DNA of 64,000 bases from Candidatus Obscuribacterales bacterium (GTDB taxonomy: Bacteria; Cyanobacteriota; Vampirovibrionia; Obscuribacterales; Obscuribacteraceae), in the NCBI GenBank assembly GCA_019637435.1, contig JAHBVO010000002.1, positions 845,519 through 909,518 on the forward strand, given 5' to 3'. The notes under the pieces were generated by a model that was given only the letters and a program-made list of their open reading frames with translations, was not told where the DNA came from and ran no database searches. Positions 33,622 to 41,282 of the stretch are shown here, one piece after another. Position 1 is the stretch's first letter. Each line of letters opens with the position of its first letter. The position numbers were made by a program, and so were the translations under genes.

Positions 33622-33873
33622 GTGCGAAAAGTTGCAAACGAGTTTGAAATGTCCGGCGTCGACCCAAATTTGACACTTCAACAACTGCTGAATCTGCTGG
33701 CGGATCACCACCACGGCCGTGCTCCTTTGAAGGACGAAGACAAGACGCTCGCCGTAGGGATGCTTAAAAAACGCGCAGAGGAAGAACTCGACTTCGGCGA
33801 GGAACTCGTTCACGATTCAATTCGCTTGATAAAACGCGTAACCGGTGCAGTCGGCGTTTATTTCAATTCCTGA
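33622..33873 (+). CDS. Small cytoplasmic helical protein (83 aa or shorter)
   Basis: The product is helical, with LTLQQLLNLLADHHHG then KTLAVGMLKKRAEEELDFGEELVHDSIRLIK. GTG 33622 has AAAGGA about 12 bp upstream; ATG 33649 (MSGVDPNLTL) is the alternative and gives a tidier N-terminus. No family recognised. It follows the LMF1 gene by 36 bp and is convergent with the pseudokinase gene. Confidence 0.5.
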   Translation: MRKVANEFEMSGVDPNLTLQQLLNLLADHHHGRAPLKDEDKTLAVGMLKKRAEEELDFGEELVHDSIRLIKRVTGAVGVYFNS

Positions 33874-33879
33874 TCGAAT

Positions 33880-35043
33880 TCAAGAGATTGAGCGCTCTAC
33901 GTAAGGGCTGCTAGTCAGCTCTTTCCGACATTCTTCAAGAACATAACGCAGTTCCGTCGCTGTTTGGAAACGTTCCTCGGGGTTCTTCTTCAAACATTCG
34001 AGCGTGAGCGATTTCATCATATCGTTTACGCCAGGTTCAAAGTCATCCGGCTGGTCTCTAGCGTGCGCCATGATCGTCGCCATTGTTCGATTACGCGAAA
34101 ATGGCGGTCGACCGTTCAACGATTCATAAAGGCAGCACCCAACTTGATAGATATCTGATTGGAACGAAGGTCGGCTGCCGGTAATGAATTCCGGGCAGAT
34201 CCCCAATGGATCGCCGTACACGTTTTCCGTATCCGCATCTGATTCCGACTCTGCCTGTTCCCGCTTCCAGTCAGTATGTCTGAACAAGCGTTGTGCCGCA
34301 CCGAAATCGACAATTATTGCCGAGGGGCGTTCACCTTTCTGGATGATGTAAACGTTCGACGGTGTCAAATTGGTATGCATCACATTATTGGCGTGGGCGT
34401 ATTGAAGACCGCGCGCCAGGTCTATGAAAATGCTCAAGGCGCTTGCCTGATCTAGCTTGTTGCGCTTCAGTAGTTCGTCGCGAAGCGACTGCCCGGCGAG
34501 ATACTGTGTCACCACATACGGTGCGCCGCTTTCGGTCTTTCCTGCTGCGTATGTTCGCACAATGTTTGTATGCTGCAATTCAATTGCGGCTCTGGAAACT
34601 TTGAGGTATCTGGCCACGGTTTTCTCATCGGCGGAAAGGCCGGGCTTCAAGAATTTCACTATCCGAGGGGCTTGCGTTTCAACATCTACCGCGTAGTAAA
34701 CCCGAGAGAGCCTGCCTGTCGCGACATAGGATTTGAGTTGAAAGCGCTTTTCCAGGATCGGGCCTTCCGGCTCATCGTGCACGCAACGCTCAAGAACATT
34801 ACCGTCTTCCGGACAAAATGACTCTGTAATTTTGCGGTAGTGTCTATTACAGCGGAGGCAATGCTTGCTTCCAAAGAATTTACTGCGAGCCAGCCAGTTT
34901 TCGAGCAGGTCTGATTGCTCATCCCAGTCAATGGTGATTAGCATCTGCATGTCCTGCAGGCAAACTGCCATCTCTTCGGGGTAAAACTTTCCGCAGTTCG
35001 AGCATAACTTGCGAAACTTTGGACAGGCTATGTTATCCAGCAT
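33880..35043 (-). CDS. Predicted pseudokinase with N-terminal zinc-binding segments
   Basis: Residues 1-90 contain two Cys clusters suited to zinc (C7/C14/C17/C28, C62/C65/C77/C87). Residues about 97-380 are a Ser/Thr-kinase fold: the ATP lysine position is K130 (RIVKFLKPG), DFG is kept (D246), and the C-lobe has YQVGCCLYE and RPPFSR. However, the catalytic loop reads HTNLTPSN (223-230) where active kinases have HRDLKPxN: both the catalytic Asp (N225) and the Lys (T227) are lost, and the glycine loop is degraded (ATGRLSRVY). It should bind but not phosphorylate. No membrane segment. Likely a signalling scaffold. Confidence 0.85.
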   Translation of the reverse strand: MLDNIACPKFRKLCSNCGKFYPEEMAVCLQDMQMLITIDWDEQSDLLENWLARSKFFGSKHCLRCNRHYRKITESFCPEDGNVLERCVHDEPEGPILEKRFQLKSYVATGRLSRVYYAVDVETQAPRIVKFLKPGLSADEKTVARYLKVSRAAIELQHTNIVRTYAAGKTESGAPYVVTQYLAGQSLRDELLKRNKLDQASALSIFIDLARGLQYAHANNVMHTNLTPSNVYIIQKGERPSAIIVDFGAAQRLFRHTDWKREQAESESDADTENVYGDPLGICPEFITGSRPSFQSDIYQVGCCLYESLNGRPPFSRNRTMATIMAHARDQPDDFEPGVNDMMKSLTLECLKKNPEERFQTATELRYVLEECRKELTSSPYVERSIS

Positions 35044-35201
35044 TCAAGGTGGTACCGGGTTTAACGTGGCGATTCTGCTCAAAATATTCTTCCCGAAACC
35101 GCCGGGCTTCTAAACTGTTGAGAAGCTCATTTCTGTCTGCCATGGTAGCTTTCCGTTCCCAACTTAATTGACTGCTGTATCAAGCTGGATCGGCTGGCCG
35201 G

Positions 35202-36110
35202 TTATAAACCTTCCGTGCCGTGCGTAATAATACCGCCGGCGGTGACTAAAATAATGCCAAACAGCCGGATTGGATTGAAGCGCTCTTTTAGAATCAAAAT
35301 TGCCAGCAAATACATTATCATCGGATAACAGCCTGTTATCACGATTACATACGACGCCGTCGCAAGCGATAACGCCATCATGTAACTGAATGCGCCTATG
35401 TTTATACACAATGCAGATCCTGTGACTGGTGCCCAGAGCTTCCAGCCGCTGTTGAAATAACTTTTGTATTTGCGTAAAACATAAACACACAATGGCGGGA
35501 TAAACGAGATTTCCCAGATGCAGTGCGCCAGATAAGCAGTCAGGGCACCACCGGCATTCACTGCTTTCTTATCGAAGATTCCCCATACTCCCCAGAGTAC
35601 AGTGGCTGCGACCACAAAGAAAATCAGAAGTTTTTTCTTTCCGGCAGACAGAGCTACAGCTGGTTCCTTTGACTCAGATTTCGATGCCCCGATTGCGGCG
35701 ACGCCCATTGCGACGAGTAAACTGCCGCCCAGGCGAGCCGGTACAAGCGGTTCGTTTAAGAACATGACCGAGAGAAATTGCAGCAAGACTGGATAGCTTG
35801 CGGTTGCTCCGAGCACATAGCTGGCTTCGCTGATACTGAGAGCCTTTAGATAACAGATCATCGCAGCGCCGTAACAGAAGAAACCCAGGAACGTCCAGCC
35901 GAAAACTTCAAGACTGAGCGACCAACCAGGCTGCTGCGTGTTCAGGAGAAATGCCGTAATTGCCGCGCATGGAACTGAAAAGGAAAACAGTCCCAGCATT
36001 ACAAAGGTGGATGGTGCGTGCTTCAACGCCATCTTGTCAAAGATGCCCCAGGCTCCCCAACAGAGAAGCGACACTAAAATACAGATGTTGAGAGATGTCT
36101 CCGGAGACAT
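35202..36110 (-). CDS. EamA/DMT-family transporter
   Basis: ATG 36110 is chosen over a TTG 84 bp upstream because the first transmembrane helix then starts at residue 5 and AGGCGCAGG lies just before it. Ten hydrophobic segments are visible, with the internal duplication typical of EamA proteins: WGAWGIFDKMAL in the first half and WGVWGIFDKKAV in the second, each followed by GYP/GCYP and a LNEP or LKER turn. Such transporters export metabolites, amino acids or nucleotide sugars; substrate unknown. Lies 158 bp downstream of the pseudokinase gene start. Confidence 0.88.
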   Translation of the reverse strand: MSPETSLNICILVSLLCWGAWGIFDKMALKHAPSTFVMLGLFSFSVPCAAITAFLLNTQQPGWSLSLEVFGWTFLGFFCYGAAMICYLKALSISEASYVLGATASYPVLLQFLSVMFLNEPLVPARLGGSLLVAMGVAAIGASKSESKEPAVALSAGKKKLLIFFVVAATVLWGVWGIFDKKAVNAGGALTAYLAHCIWEISFIPPLCVYVLRKYKSYFNSGWKLWAPVTGSALCINIGAFSYMMALSLATASYVIVITGCYPMIMYLLAILILKERFNPIRLFGIILVTAGGIITHGTEGL

Positions 36111-36275
36111 ACCTGCGCCTGATAACACTAACGGGAGAACACTAGTTGCAACTGTGCAATTTAAGCAGAGTTGGGCTTTCAAAGGGCTGAGCAAACACTA
36201 ATTCTGTTTGGATAACATCTGCGCGTTTTTCTCTACGCTAAAATTGCATCTGCTATGCCAGGAGTTTGCGCACTT

Positions 36276-36782
36276 ATGTTGGACAATCCGGTTTTTAAAC
36301 TGTTGCGAAAAGGCTACGAGTTGTTCGTCAAGATTGGTGACGCCTTCTCGAATTTGCTCTTACTGTTTTTCCGCGTCAATTTTGGTTTGCAACTTATGAA
36401 AAACGGATGGGGAAAGTTGCACCATCATTCCGACATCGTTGAGTTTTTCACTTCACTGAATATTCCGCTTCCTGATCTCAACGCCTGGATAGCCGCTGGC
36501 GTCGAATGCTTTGGCAGTGCTCTTCTTGTAATCGGTTTAGCAACAAGACCCGTTGGTGTACTGGTTTCATTCACAATGTGCGTGGCGTATATGTCTGTTG
36601 AAGACGATCGGGCTAAAGTTCTCGGTTTCTTCAAAGACCAGGATCCGTTTTTTCAGGCAGATCCCTTCTTCTATCTATTAATGGGTGTGCTCGCGTTTTG
36701 TTTTGGTCCTGGCAAAATTTCTCTCGATTATTTGCTGAGCCGATTTCTGTTTAATAAACAAACCAAAGGCGGCGAGACCTAA
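36276..36782 (+). CDS. DoxX-family membrane protein
   Basis: ATG 36276 is preferred to ATG 36255 because AGGAG falls about 12 bp upstream of it and within the longer frame. Four transmembrane helices are visible (LLLLFFRVNFGLQLMKNG, ECFGSALLVIGLATRPVGVL, and others), with the DoxX features of a positively charged loop after helix 1 (NGWGKLHHH) and the second-helix block AGVECFGSALLVIGLATRP. Members interact with thiol-oxidising enzymes or oxidative-stress defence in several bacteria; the partner is unknown. Monocistronic. Confidence 0.85.
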   Translation: MLDNPVFKLLRKGYELFVKIGDAFSNLLLLFFRVNFGLQLMKNGWGKLHHHSDIVEFFTSLNIPLPDLNAWIAAGVECFGSALLVIGLATRPVGVLVSFTMCVAYMSVEDDRAKVLGFFKDQDPFFQADPFFYLLMGVLAFCFGPGKISLDYLLSRFLFNKQTKGGET

Positions 36783-37054
36783 GATTTAACCTTTGACTCC
36801 ACGGCTTTATAAAACCCGCTAGCGTTTGTCGTAAAAGGGTTTGGATATTGTGCGCCGTTTCTGCCGTCTGTGTCTTCGTCCCGAGTTTCATCAGGCTACG
36901 TATTTCCCGGGGTGCCACGCATTTGTCACGCGTGGATACTTACTATATTGGTTGTTTCTATTTGCCAGAGTGAAGCCTTCGGGCTAAGGGTATAAATTAA
37001 GCGGCACGCACCGCTTTGGTTGGTTGACCTTCAACTCTGGAACTGGGGGTAAAA

Positions 37055-38596
37055 ATGGGCGAGCTTCATCCCGCGTCCGATGATAAGGTTGGAACCAAAC
37101 CTCATGCGTCCGACAGCACTTCCGCCGTTCAAGAGAAACCGCATGACAGCCTTGAGTCTGTAAGGCAAGAGACGCATGGCGCTGCTTCCCGGAATGATTC
37201 AACCGGCACTGCTGGTGGTGGCGCAAAGAAACCGGAGGGCGATGTCACGGCCGCGGACGGTTTTGGAATTGAAGGCACCGTAACTGACGAAGGTTTGCGC
37301 CCGGAGCCGGCTAAAATTGAGGCTCTGCCGAGTCTGAAACAGCCATTTGATGCGGAAAAAGTTGCCAATGAAATTGAGGCGGCTTGCAACGGCGGTATGA
37401 TGTGGGGCGCCGGTACTGATGAAGGGCGTGTCTTGAACGCGCTGAAGAATTTGACACCTGAGCAAATTAAAGCTGTCGACGATAAGTTTGCCGAACTCCA
37501 CGGACCGAAGTACGCTTCTGCTGGACAGCGCTGGGGGCTGGAGCAGGAATTCAAAGACGAGATGTCCGGTTCGATGTTGGACCGAAGTCTCGCGGTTTTA
37601 ACCCAGAAGAATGAGATTCCCGCTGACAAAGCTGTCGATGGCAATGAAATCTTACGTGCGGATTCCGGTCTGAAGGTCGGAGAGATGAATCGCGTCACGC
37701 TTGGTGATGGGCGCCAATATGATGTTTATGTTCCAAAAAATGCACAGATGCCATTGCCCGTCATGATGATGATGCACGGTGCCTCCAATGGCAACGATCA
37801 ATCTGAACAGCGTGTGATGGAGAAAGAGACCGGCTTGACTCAGATTGCCGAGCAATATGGAATGGCTGTGGTCTTTCCTTATAGTAAGAGCCACGATGCT
37901 GCTTTCGGCCAAAAGCCTGCCACATGGAATTTGCAGGGGAATAAGAATCTTTTGGACACGGACAAATCTTATGATGACGGTCAATTTCTAGATCGGGTTG
38001 TGGCTGACGTCAACGCTCGCGTACTCACTGATGAAAACCGATTCGGTGTCGGCGGTATGTCCGATGGTGCCAAGACCGCTCAGCAATATGCTCTCGATCG
38101 TCCAGGAAAATTTAGTGCGGTTGTTTCCCAGCAAGGAACCTGGATGGACGGTAACAAGGCTCCTGAGGCGGGAAGTGGTCTGCCGGTGATGTTGGTTAAT
38201 TCGACCAGCGACTACATGCTGCCGAACGATCAAGGTGAACAGGGCTGGTTTGGCGAGAAGGGGCGAGGTTGGATGTCATGGATTGCGTCACCCGTTATAG
38301 GTGGTACGAGAGATTCGCGTCCCAATCAGCAGGTACCGACGTTCAAATCCGCTAACGAGTGTTCCGGTGAAGCGCTGAAGGAAACGCTGGGCAATCTGGA
38401 AATCACCGGATATGGTGCGGATCAGTGTGCTAAAGGTGAGGTGATCCAGTACACGATTAAAGGTGGCAACCACGCCTGGCACGACTGGCGCAACGAGGGC
38501 GGCTTGACTGCCGTTGGAATGCCGGAGCGCGATCAAAATATGAGTGAGGAAACCGCTAAGTTTATTCTCTCGCATCCGTTGAAACGCACAATGTAG
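37055..38596 (+). CDS. Alpha/beta hydrolase (LpqC/feruloyl esterase-like) with annexin-like repeat
   Basis: ATG with GGGGG upstream. Residues 1-95 are low-complexity without a signal peptide. Residues about 100-183 match the annexin-repeat pattern: helix (EKVANEIEAAC), the GAGTDEGRVLNAL block, LTPEQ, then DDKFAELHG, LEQEFKDEMSG and DRSLAVL, the same order as in eukaryotic annexins, which bind calcium and phospholipid. Residues about 205-510 are a hydrolase with Ser in GMSDG (about residue 340), MMMHGAS, and His in GGNHAW (about 476), like poly(3-hydroxybutyrate) depolymerase/feruloyl esterase (COG3509). A fusion of the two is unusual. Substrate unknown. Confidence 0.88.
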   Translation: MGELHPASDDKVGTKPHASDSTSAVQEKPHDSLESVRQETHGAASRNDSTGTAGGGAKKPEGDVTAADGFGIEGTVTDEGLRPEPAKIEALPSLKQPFDAEKVANEIEAACNGGMMWGAGTDEGRVLNALKNLTPEQIKAVDDKFAELHGPKYASAGQRWGLEQEFKDEMSGSMLDRSLAVLTQKNEIPADKAVDGNEILRADSGLKVGEMNRVTLGDGRQYDVYVPKNAQMPLPVMMMMHGASNGNDQSEQRVMEKETGLTQIAEQYGMAVVFPYSKSHDAAFGQKPATWNLQGNKNLLDTDKSYDDGQFLDRVVADVNARVLTDENRFGVGGMSDGAKTAQQYALDRPGKFSAVVSQQGTWMDGNKAPEAGSGLPVMLVNSTSDYMLPNDQGEQGWFGEKGRGWMSWIASPVIGGTRDSRPNQQVPTFKSANECSGEALKETLGNLEITGYGADQCAKGEVIQYTIKGGNHAWHDWRNEGGLTAVGMPERDQNMSEETAKFILSHPLKRTM

Positions 38597-38657
38597 TTCC
38601 CAGACCTTTTAGGGTGCGCTACTGGAAGCTTAATGAACGTGTTCGCCCATTAATTCG

Positions 38658-39143
38658 TCACTCGAGTTCCCTTGGCCGGATAACCCAGCGCATTTCGCCA
38701 GCACCGCCGGCGATGGCATTCCATTTTTCGATGTTTAAATCGATGGCTGCAAGGGCGGCGGTCGGAAAGTGTTCATGTTCGCCCGTGAGTTTTGTGAGCA
38801 AGTTCTCCATGCCGGGATTGTGACCGATCAACAGGATCGCATCGACTTTCTTTTGTTCTTGCAAAACAGTCAGCAATTCTTCCGCCGATGCTTCGTAAAT
38901 ACGGCTGTCGAACTCAACTGTACTTTTCAGGTCGGATGCTTCCAGCACGAGTTTCAGTGTTTGCTTCGTGCGTTTCGAGGGCGAGCAAACAATCAGTTCT
39001 GGTTTTAACTTCTTCTCGCGTATGACTTTGCCCATCAGAGGCGCCGCTTTTTTGCCGCGGCCATTGAGCGGTCTGTCGAAGTCATCTAGCTCAATATCGT
39101 CCCAGCTCGATTTTGCGTGGCGGAGCAGATAAAGCTGTTTCAT
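38658..39143 (-). CDS. sixA: SixA-type phosphohistidine phosphatase
   Basis: A histidine phosphatase of 161 residues. The N-terminus has the RHAKSSW motif (R8, H9 nucleophile), followed by DFDRPLNGRGKKAAP, and the second catalytic patch is IGHNPGME. SixA removes phosphate from histidine phosphotransfer proteins (for example the ArcB phosphorelay in E. coli, or nitrogen-PTS proteins). No phosphorelay protein adjoins it; the histidine kinase is about 18 kb away, so a partner cannot be named. Confidence 0.9.
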   Translation of the reverse strand: MKQLYLLRHAKSSWDDIELDDFDRPLNGRGKKAAPLMGKVIREKKLKPELIVCSPSKRTKQTLKLVLEASDLKSTVEFDSRIYEASAEELLTVLQEQKKVDAILLIGHNPGMENLLTKLTGEHEHFPTAALAAIDLNIEKWNAIAGGAGEMRWVIRPRELE

Positions 39144-39328
39144 TCAGGATCTCGGAGTGCGGCAAGTGGGGTTTCAACAAATAGATTTTCGCTGCTTGAG
39201 AACTCGAAGAGAATTAAAGTAGTCGATTTTTTGACATACTTATAGAACTGAAAGTCGAGTCATTTCTAAAATGGCTTGGTCGAAACCGAATCGATAAGCG
39301 ATTGGGTTTGAGTTAAACGCTGGCCGGA

Positions 39329-39928
39329 TTGGAGTGCCCTTTGCTACAGGACTACGGAACGATTTTGCAAATCCACAACAACCTCGGTCAGGTTGTCGCA
39401 GAGATGGATTTGCCCGATGGCTGGCATCGCGGAAAAATCCCCTCGCGCCCGTCATATTTGCTGGCGTCGAAGTTCTATCTCTCTGATCGCGATCAGCGCA
39501 TTGGAATCACTCTTCGTGAGCCGCCCAAGAAGACTTATCATTTTGTCGAGCCGCAGCAGAACGAGTTTCTCTCGCTGCTGCGCAGACCGGCTCATGAGGT
39601 CGGTGAGCAGGCGTTGTTGAACATATCGCTTTTGCTGGAGCAAGTTTCCTGGCCTGCGAAGTTCAAGCGAGATTGGGCTCGTACCACTTACTTTCCACCG
39701 CATAATGTTCTTCAAATTCAGGGAACATGGGTTCAGGAGCGCCTTAAGAGCAGGGGGTTAATTCTGGACACGACCTTCGACAGTGATAATTACGTGCAGG
39801 AAGTCTGGTTCCTCGCTCCTGCCGAAATCTTCGATATCTACGCAGCAGAGTGCGAGCGCATCTTCAGTTCGTTTCGCTGGAATGTCGACGTGGAGGAACT
39901 GACATCTAATCCGTGGGCGTCCAGTTGA
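39329..39928 (+). CDS. Cytoplasmic protein of unknown function
   Basis: Start is uncertain: TTG 39329 begins the frame, but TTG 39341 has GGAG 6 bp upstream. The product (about 199 aa) begins with strands (GTILQIHNNLGQVVAEMDLP, YLLASKFYLSDRDQRIGITLRE) and continues with helices (FLSLLRRPAHEVGEQALLNISLLLEQ, IFDIYAAECERIFSSF). No signal peptide or membrane span. It does not match a family I recognise. The next small gene follows 45 bp downstream, so the two may be co-transcribed. Confidence 0.65.
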   Translation: MECPLLQDYGTILQIHNNLGQVVAEMDLPDGWHRGKIPSRPSYLLASKFYLSDRDQRIGITLREPPKKTYHFVEPQQNEFLSLLRRPAHEVGEQALLNISLLLEQVSWPAKFKRDWARTTYFPPHNVLQIQGTWVQERLKSRGLILDTTFDSDNYVQEVWFLAPAEIFDIYAAECERIFSSFRWNVDVEELTSNPWASS

Positions 39929-39973
39929 TGTGCTACGCAGTACAATGCTCGGACTGATCCCGGAGGGCATTGT

Positions 39974-40336
39974 ATGTTTCGAAGAAAATTGACCGAAGTA
40001 GCTGTAGATTCATTCACCGACTATTTGAAGGAGCGCTTCGAGTCGCTCAAGCAACTGGATCTCGACAAGGATGGACAAAAGGATGTCGACCAGATTGTTG
40101 CCATCGTTAATCGTGCGGGAGTGGCTCTGAAAGACTCTCTCGACTCCACTGATTTCAATCAAATGGCGACAGGGCTGGAGCAAGTCGTGAGCGGCGTGCA
40201 GCTGATTAAGAACTCCTTCGATGCCGTCAAAGTCCAAGCTGTTGCTAAAGAACTCAAAGAGGGTTGCACGAAACTGGCTGAGCTGGCTCAGCTCGGCATC
40301 GCTGAGATGAAAGAAAGTCAGGGGCAGCAGTCTTAG
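39974..40336 (+). CDS. Small helical protein with a calcium-loop-like motif
   Basis: CGGAGGGC lies about 8 bp before the ATG. The 120-residue product is mostly helix; residues 29-37 (DLDKDGQKD) match the first part of an EF-hand/dockerin calcium loop. The remainder (ATGLEQVVSGVQLIKNSFDAV and onward) is amphipathic. No signal peptide. No family assignment. It ends 10 bp before the stop of the convergent RraA-like gene. Confidence 0.65.
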   Translation: MFRRKLTEVAVDSFTDYLKERFESLKQLDLDKDGQKDVDQIVAIVNRAGVALKDSLDSTDFNQMATGLEQVVSGVQLIKNSFDAVKVQAVAKELKEGCTKLAELAQLGIAEMKESQGQQS

Positions 40337-40345
40337 CTGCGCCCG

Positions 40346-41059
40346 CTAACTAATATCAATAGTTTTTGTGTTGAAACAGAGTTTGCTGTCCTTGCCGACG
40401 CCGATGGCTTCAAGATGTTCAGCGGCGTTCGTCAATTCGAGAAGCGGCGTTCCATGTTTGATGGCTTCGAGCACGGCGTCTTCGATTTTTTGAACTGCTC
40501 GCGCTCCTTCCGCGACCGCGTTCAGCTCCTCGTCGGTTAACACAATGATGCCGTCGATGTCTGCAAAAATGATGTCTCCTGGTTCTACCGGAACGCCACC
40601 ACATACGATACTGGTTTGTGTTTCGAACAATTGACGGCAGCTTCCAGCCATCGGCGAAACCCACTTCGAAAATACCGGAAAGTCCAGCCTTTGAATGCTG
40701 CCGACATCGCGACAAGCTCCATCGACCACAATGCCTGCGAGATTTTTGCGCTTAGCCTCCGCGGTGAAGAGCTCTCCCAGTAGTGCCTTCATTCCGCCGT
40801 TGCCATCGATAACCAAAACGTCTCCAGCTTCTGCTTCGTGCAACGCTTTGATGACAGTAAGGAAATCATTGTCGACGCTGACTGTGCGTGCGCGCCCAAC
40901 TATTCTGGAACCTGGTTTGACGGCTTTGATCTGCGGTGCCATAACGCGCAAATCCTTTTTGACGTCGCAGATACTGGTCGTATCCAGGTTGGCCAGCAGA
41001 CTTCTTACTTCTTCGAGCGGCATGCGCCGAACTGGCGCGGTCAATGGAATTGTTGTCAT
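40346..41059 (-). CDS. RraA/HMG-CHA aldolase-like protein
   Basis: AAGGAG 8 bp before the ATG. The 237-residue product has the RraA-family block GDVLVIDGNGG, ALLGELFTAEAKRKNLAGIVVDG and CRDV, whose Arg-Asp pair is the metal-binding/catalytic site in hydroxymethylglutarate/carboxyhydroxymethyl aldolases and in oxaloacetate decarboxylases of this fold. True RraA proteins are inhibitors of RNase E and lack catalysis; the retained RD pair favours an aldolase/decarboxylase. Cytoplasmic. Divergent from the first DUF1800 gene by about 220 bp. Confidence 0.85.
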   Translation of the reverse strand: MTTIPLTAPVRRMPLEEVRSLLANLDTTSICDVKKDLRVMAPQIKAVKPGSRIVGRARTVSVDNDFLTVIKALHEAEAGDVLVIDGNGGMKALLGELFTAEAKRKNLAGIVVDGACRDVGSIQRLDFPVFSKWVSPMAGSCRQLFETQTSIVCGGVPVEPGDIIFADIDGIIVLTDEELNAVAEGARAVQKIEDAVLEAIKHGTPLLELTNAAEHLEAIGVGKDSKLCFNTKTIDIS

Positions 41060-41282
41060 GCCGGGTCTCCTTTATATGGGTTGCCTTCTGGCACCGTCAT
41101 TCAGTTTCTGGTTTCTTCCGCCGACCTTGCGCTCAGTTTCATCAATTGCTCGGCGCTAAGTGTGGCAAAACTATATTCAAGCACCAATAATGGCGGTGTC
41201 GAAAGATTTAATTTTGTATTTTGAACTTTTTGAGTCAGTTCGACGTACTTATCCATAGAGGGTCTTGTCTCGGAAGTGCCAT

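Noticed and set aside
36923..36949. TTGTCA...TATATT before the annexin-like hydrolase gene
   Set aside because: The spacer is only 15 bp and the boxes are about 105 bp from the start; too weak to list as a promoter.
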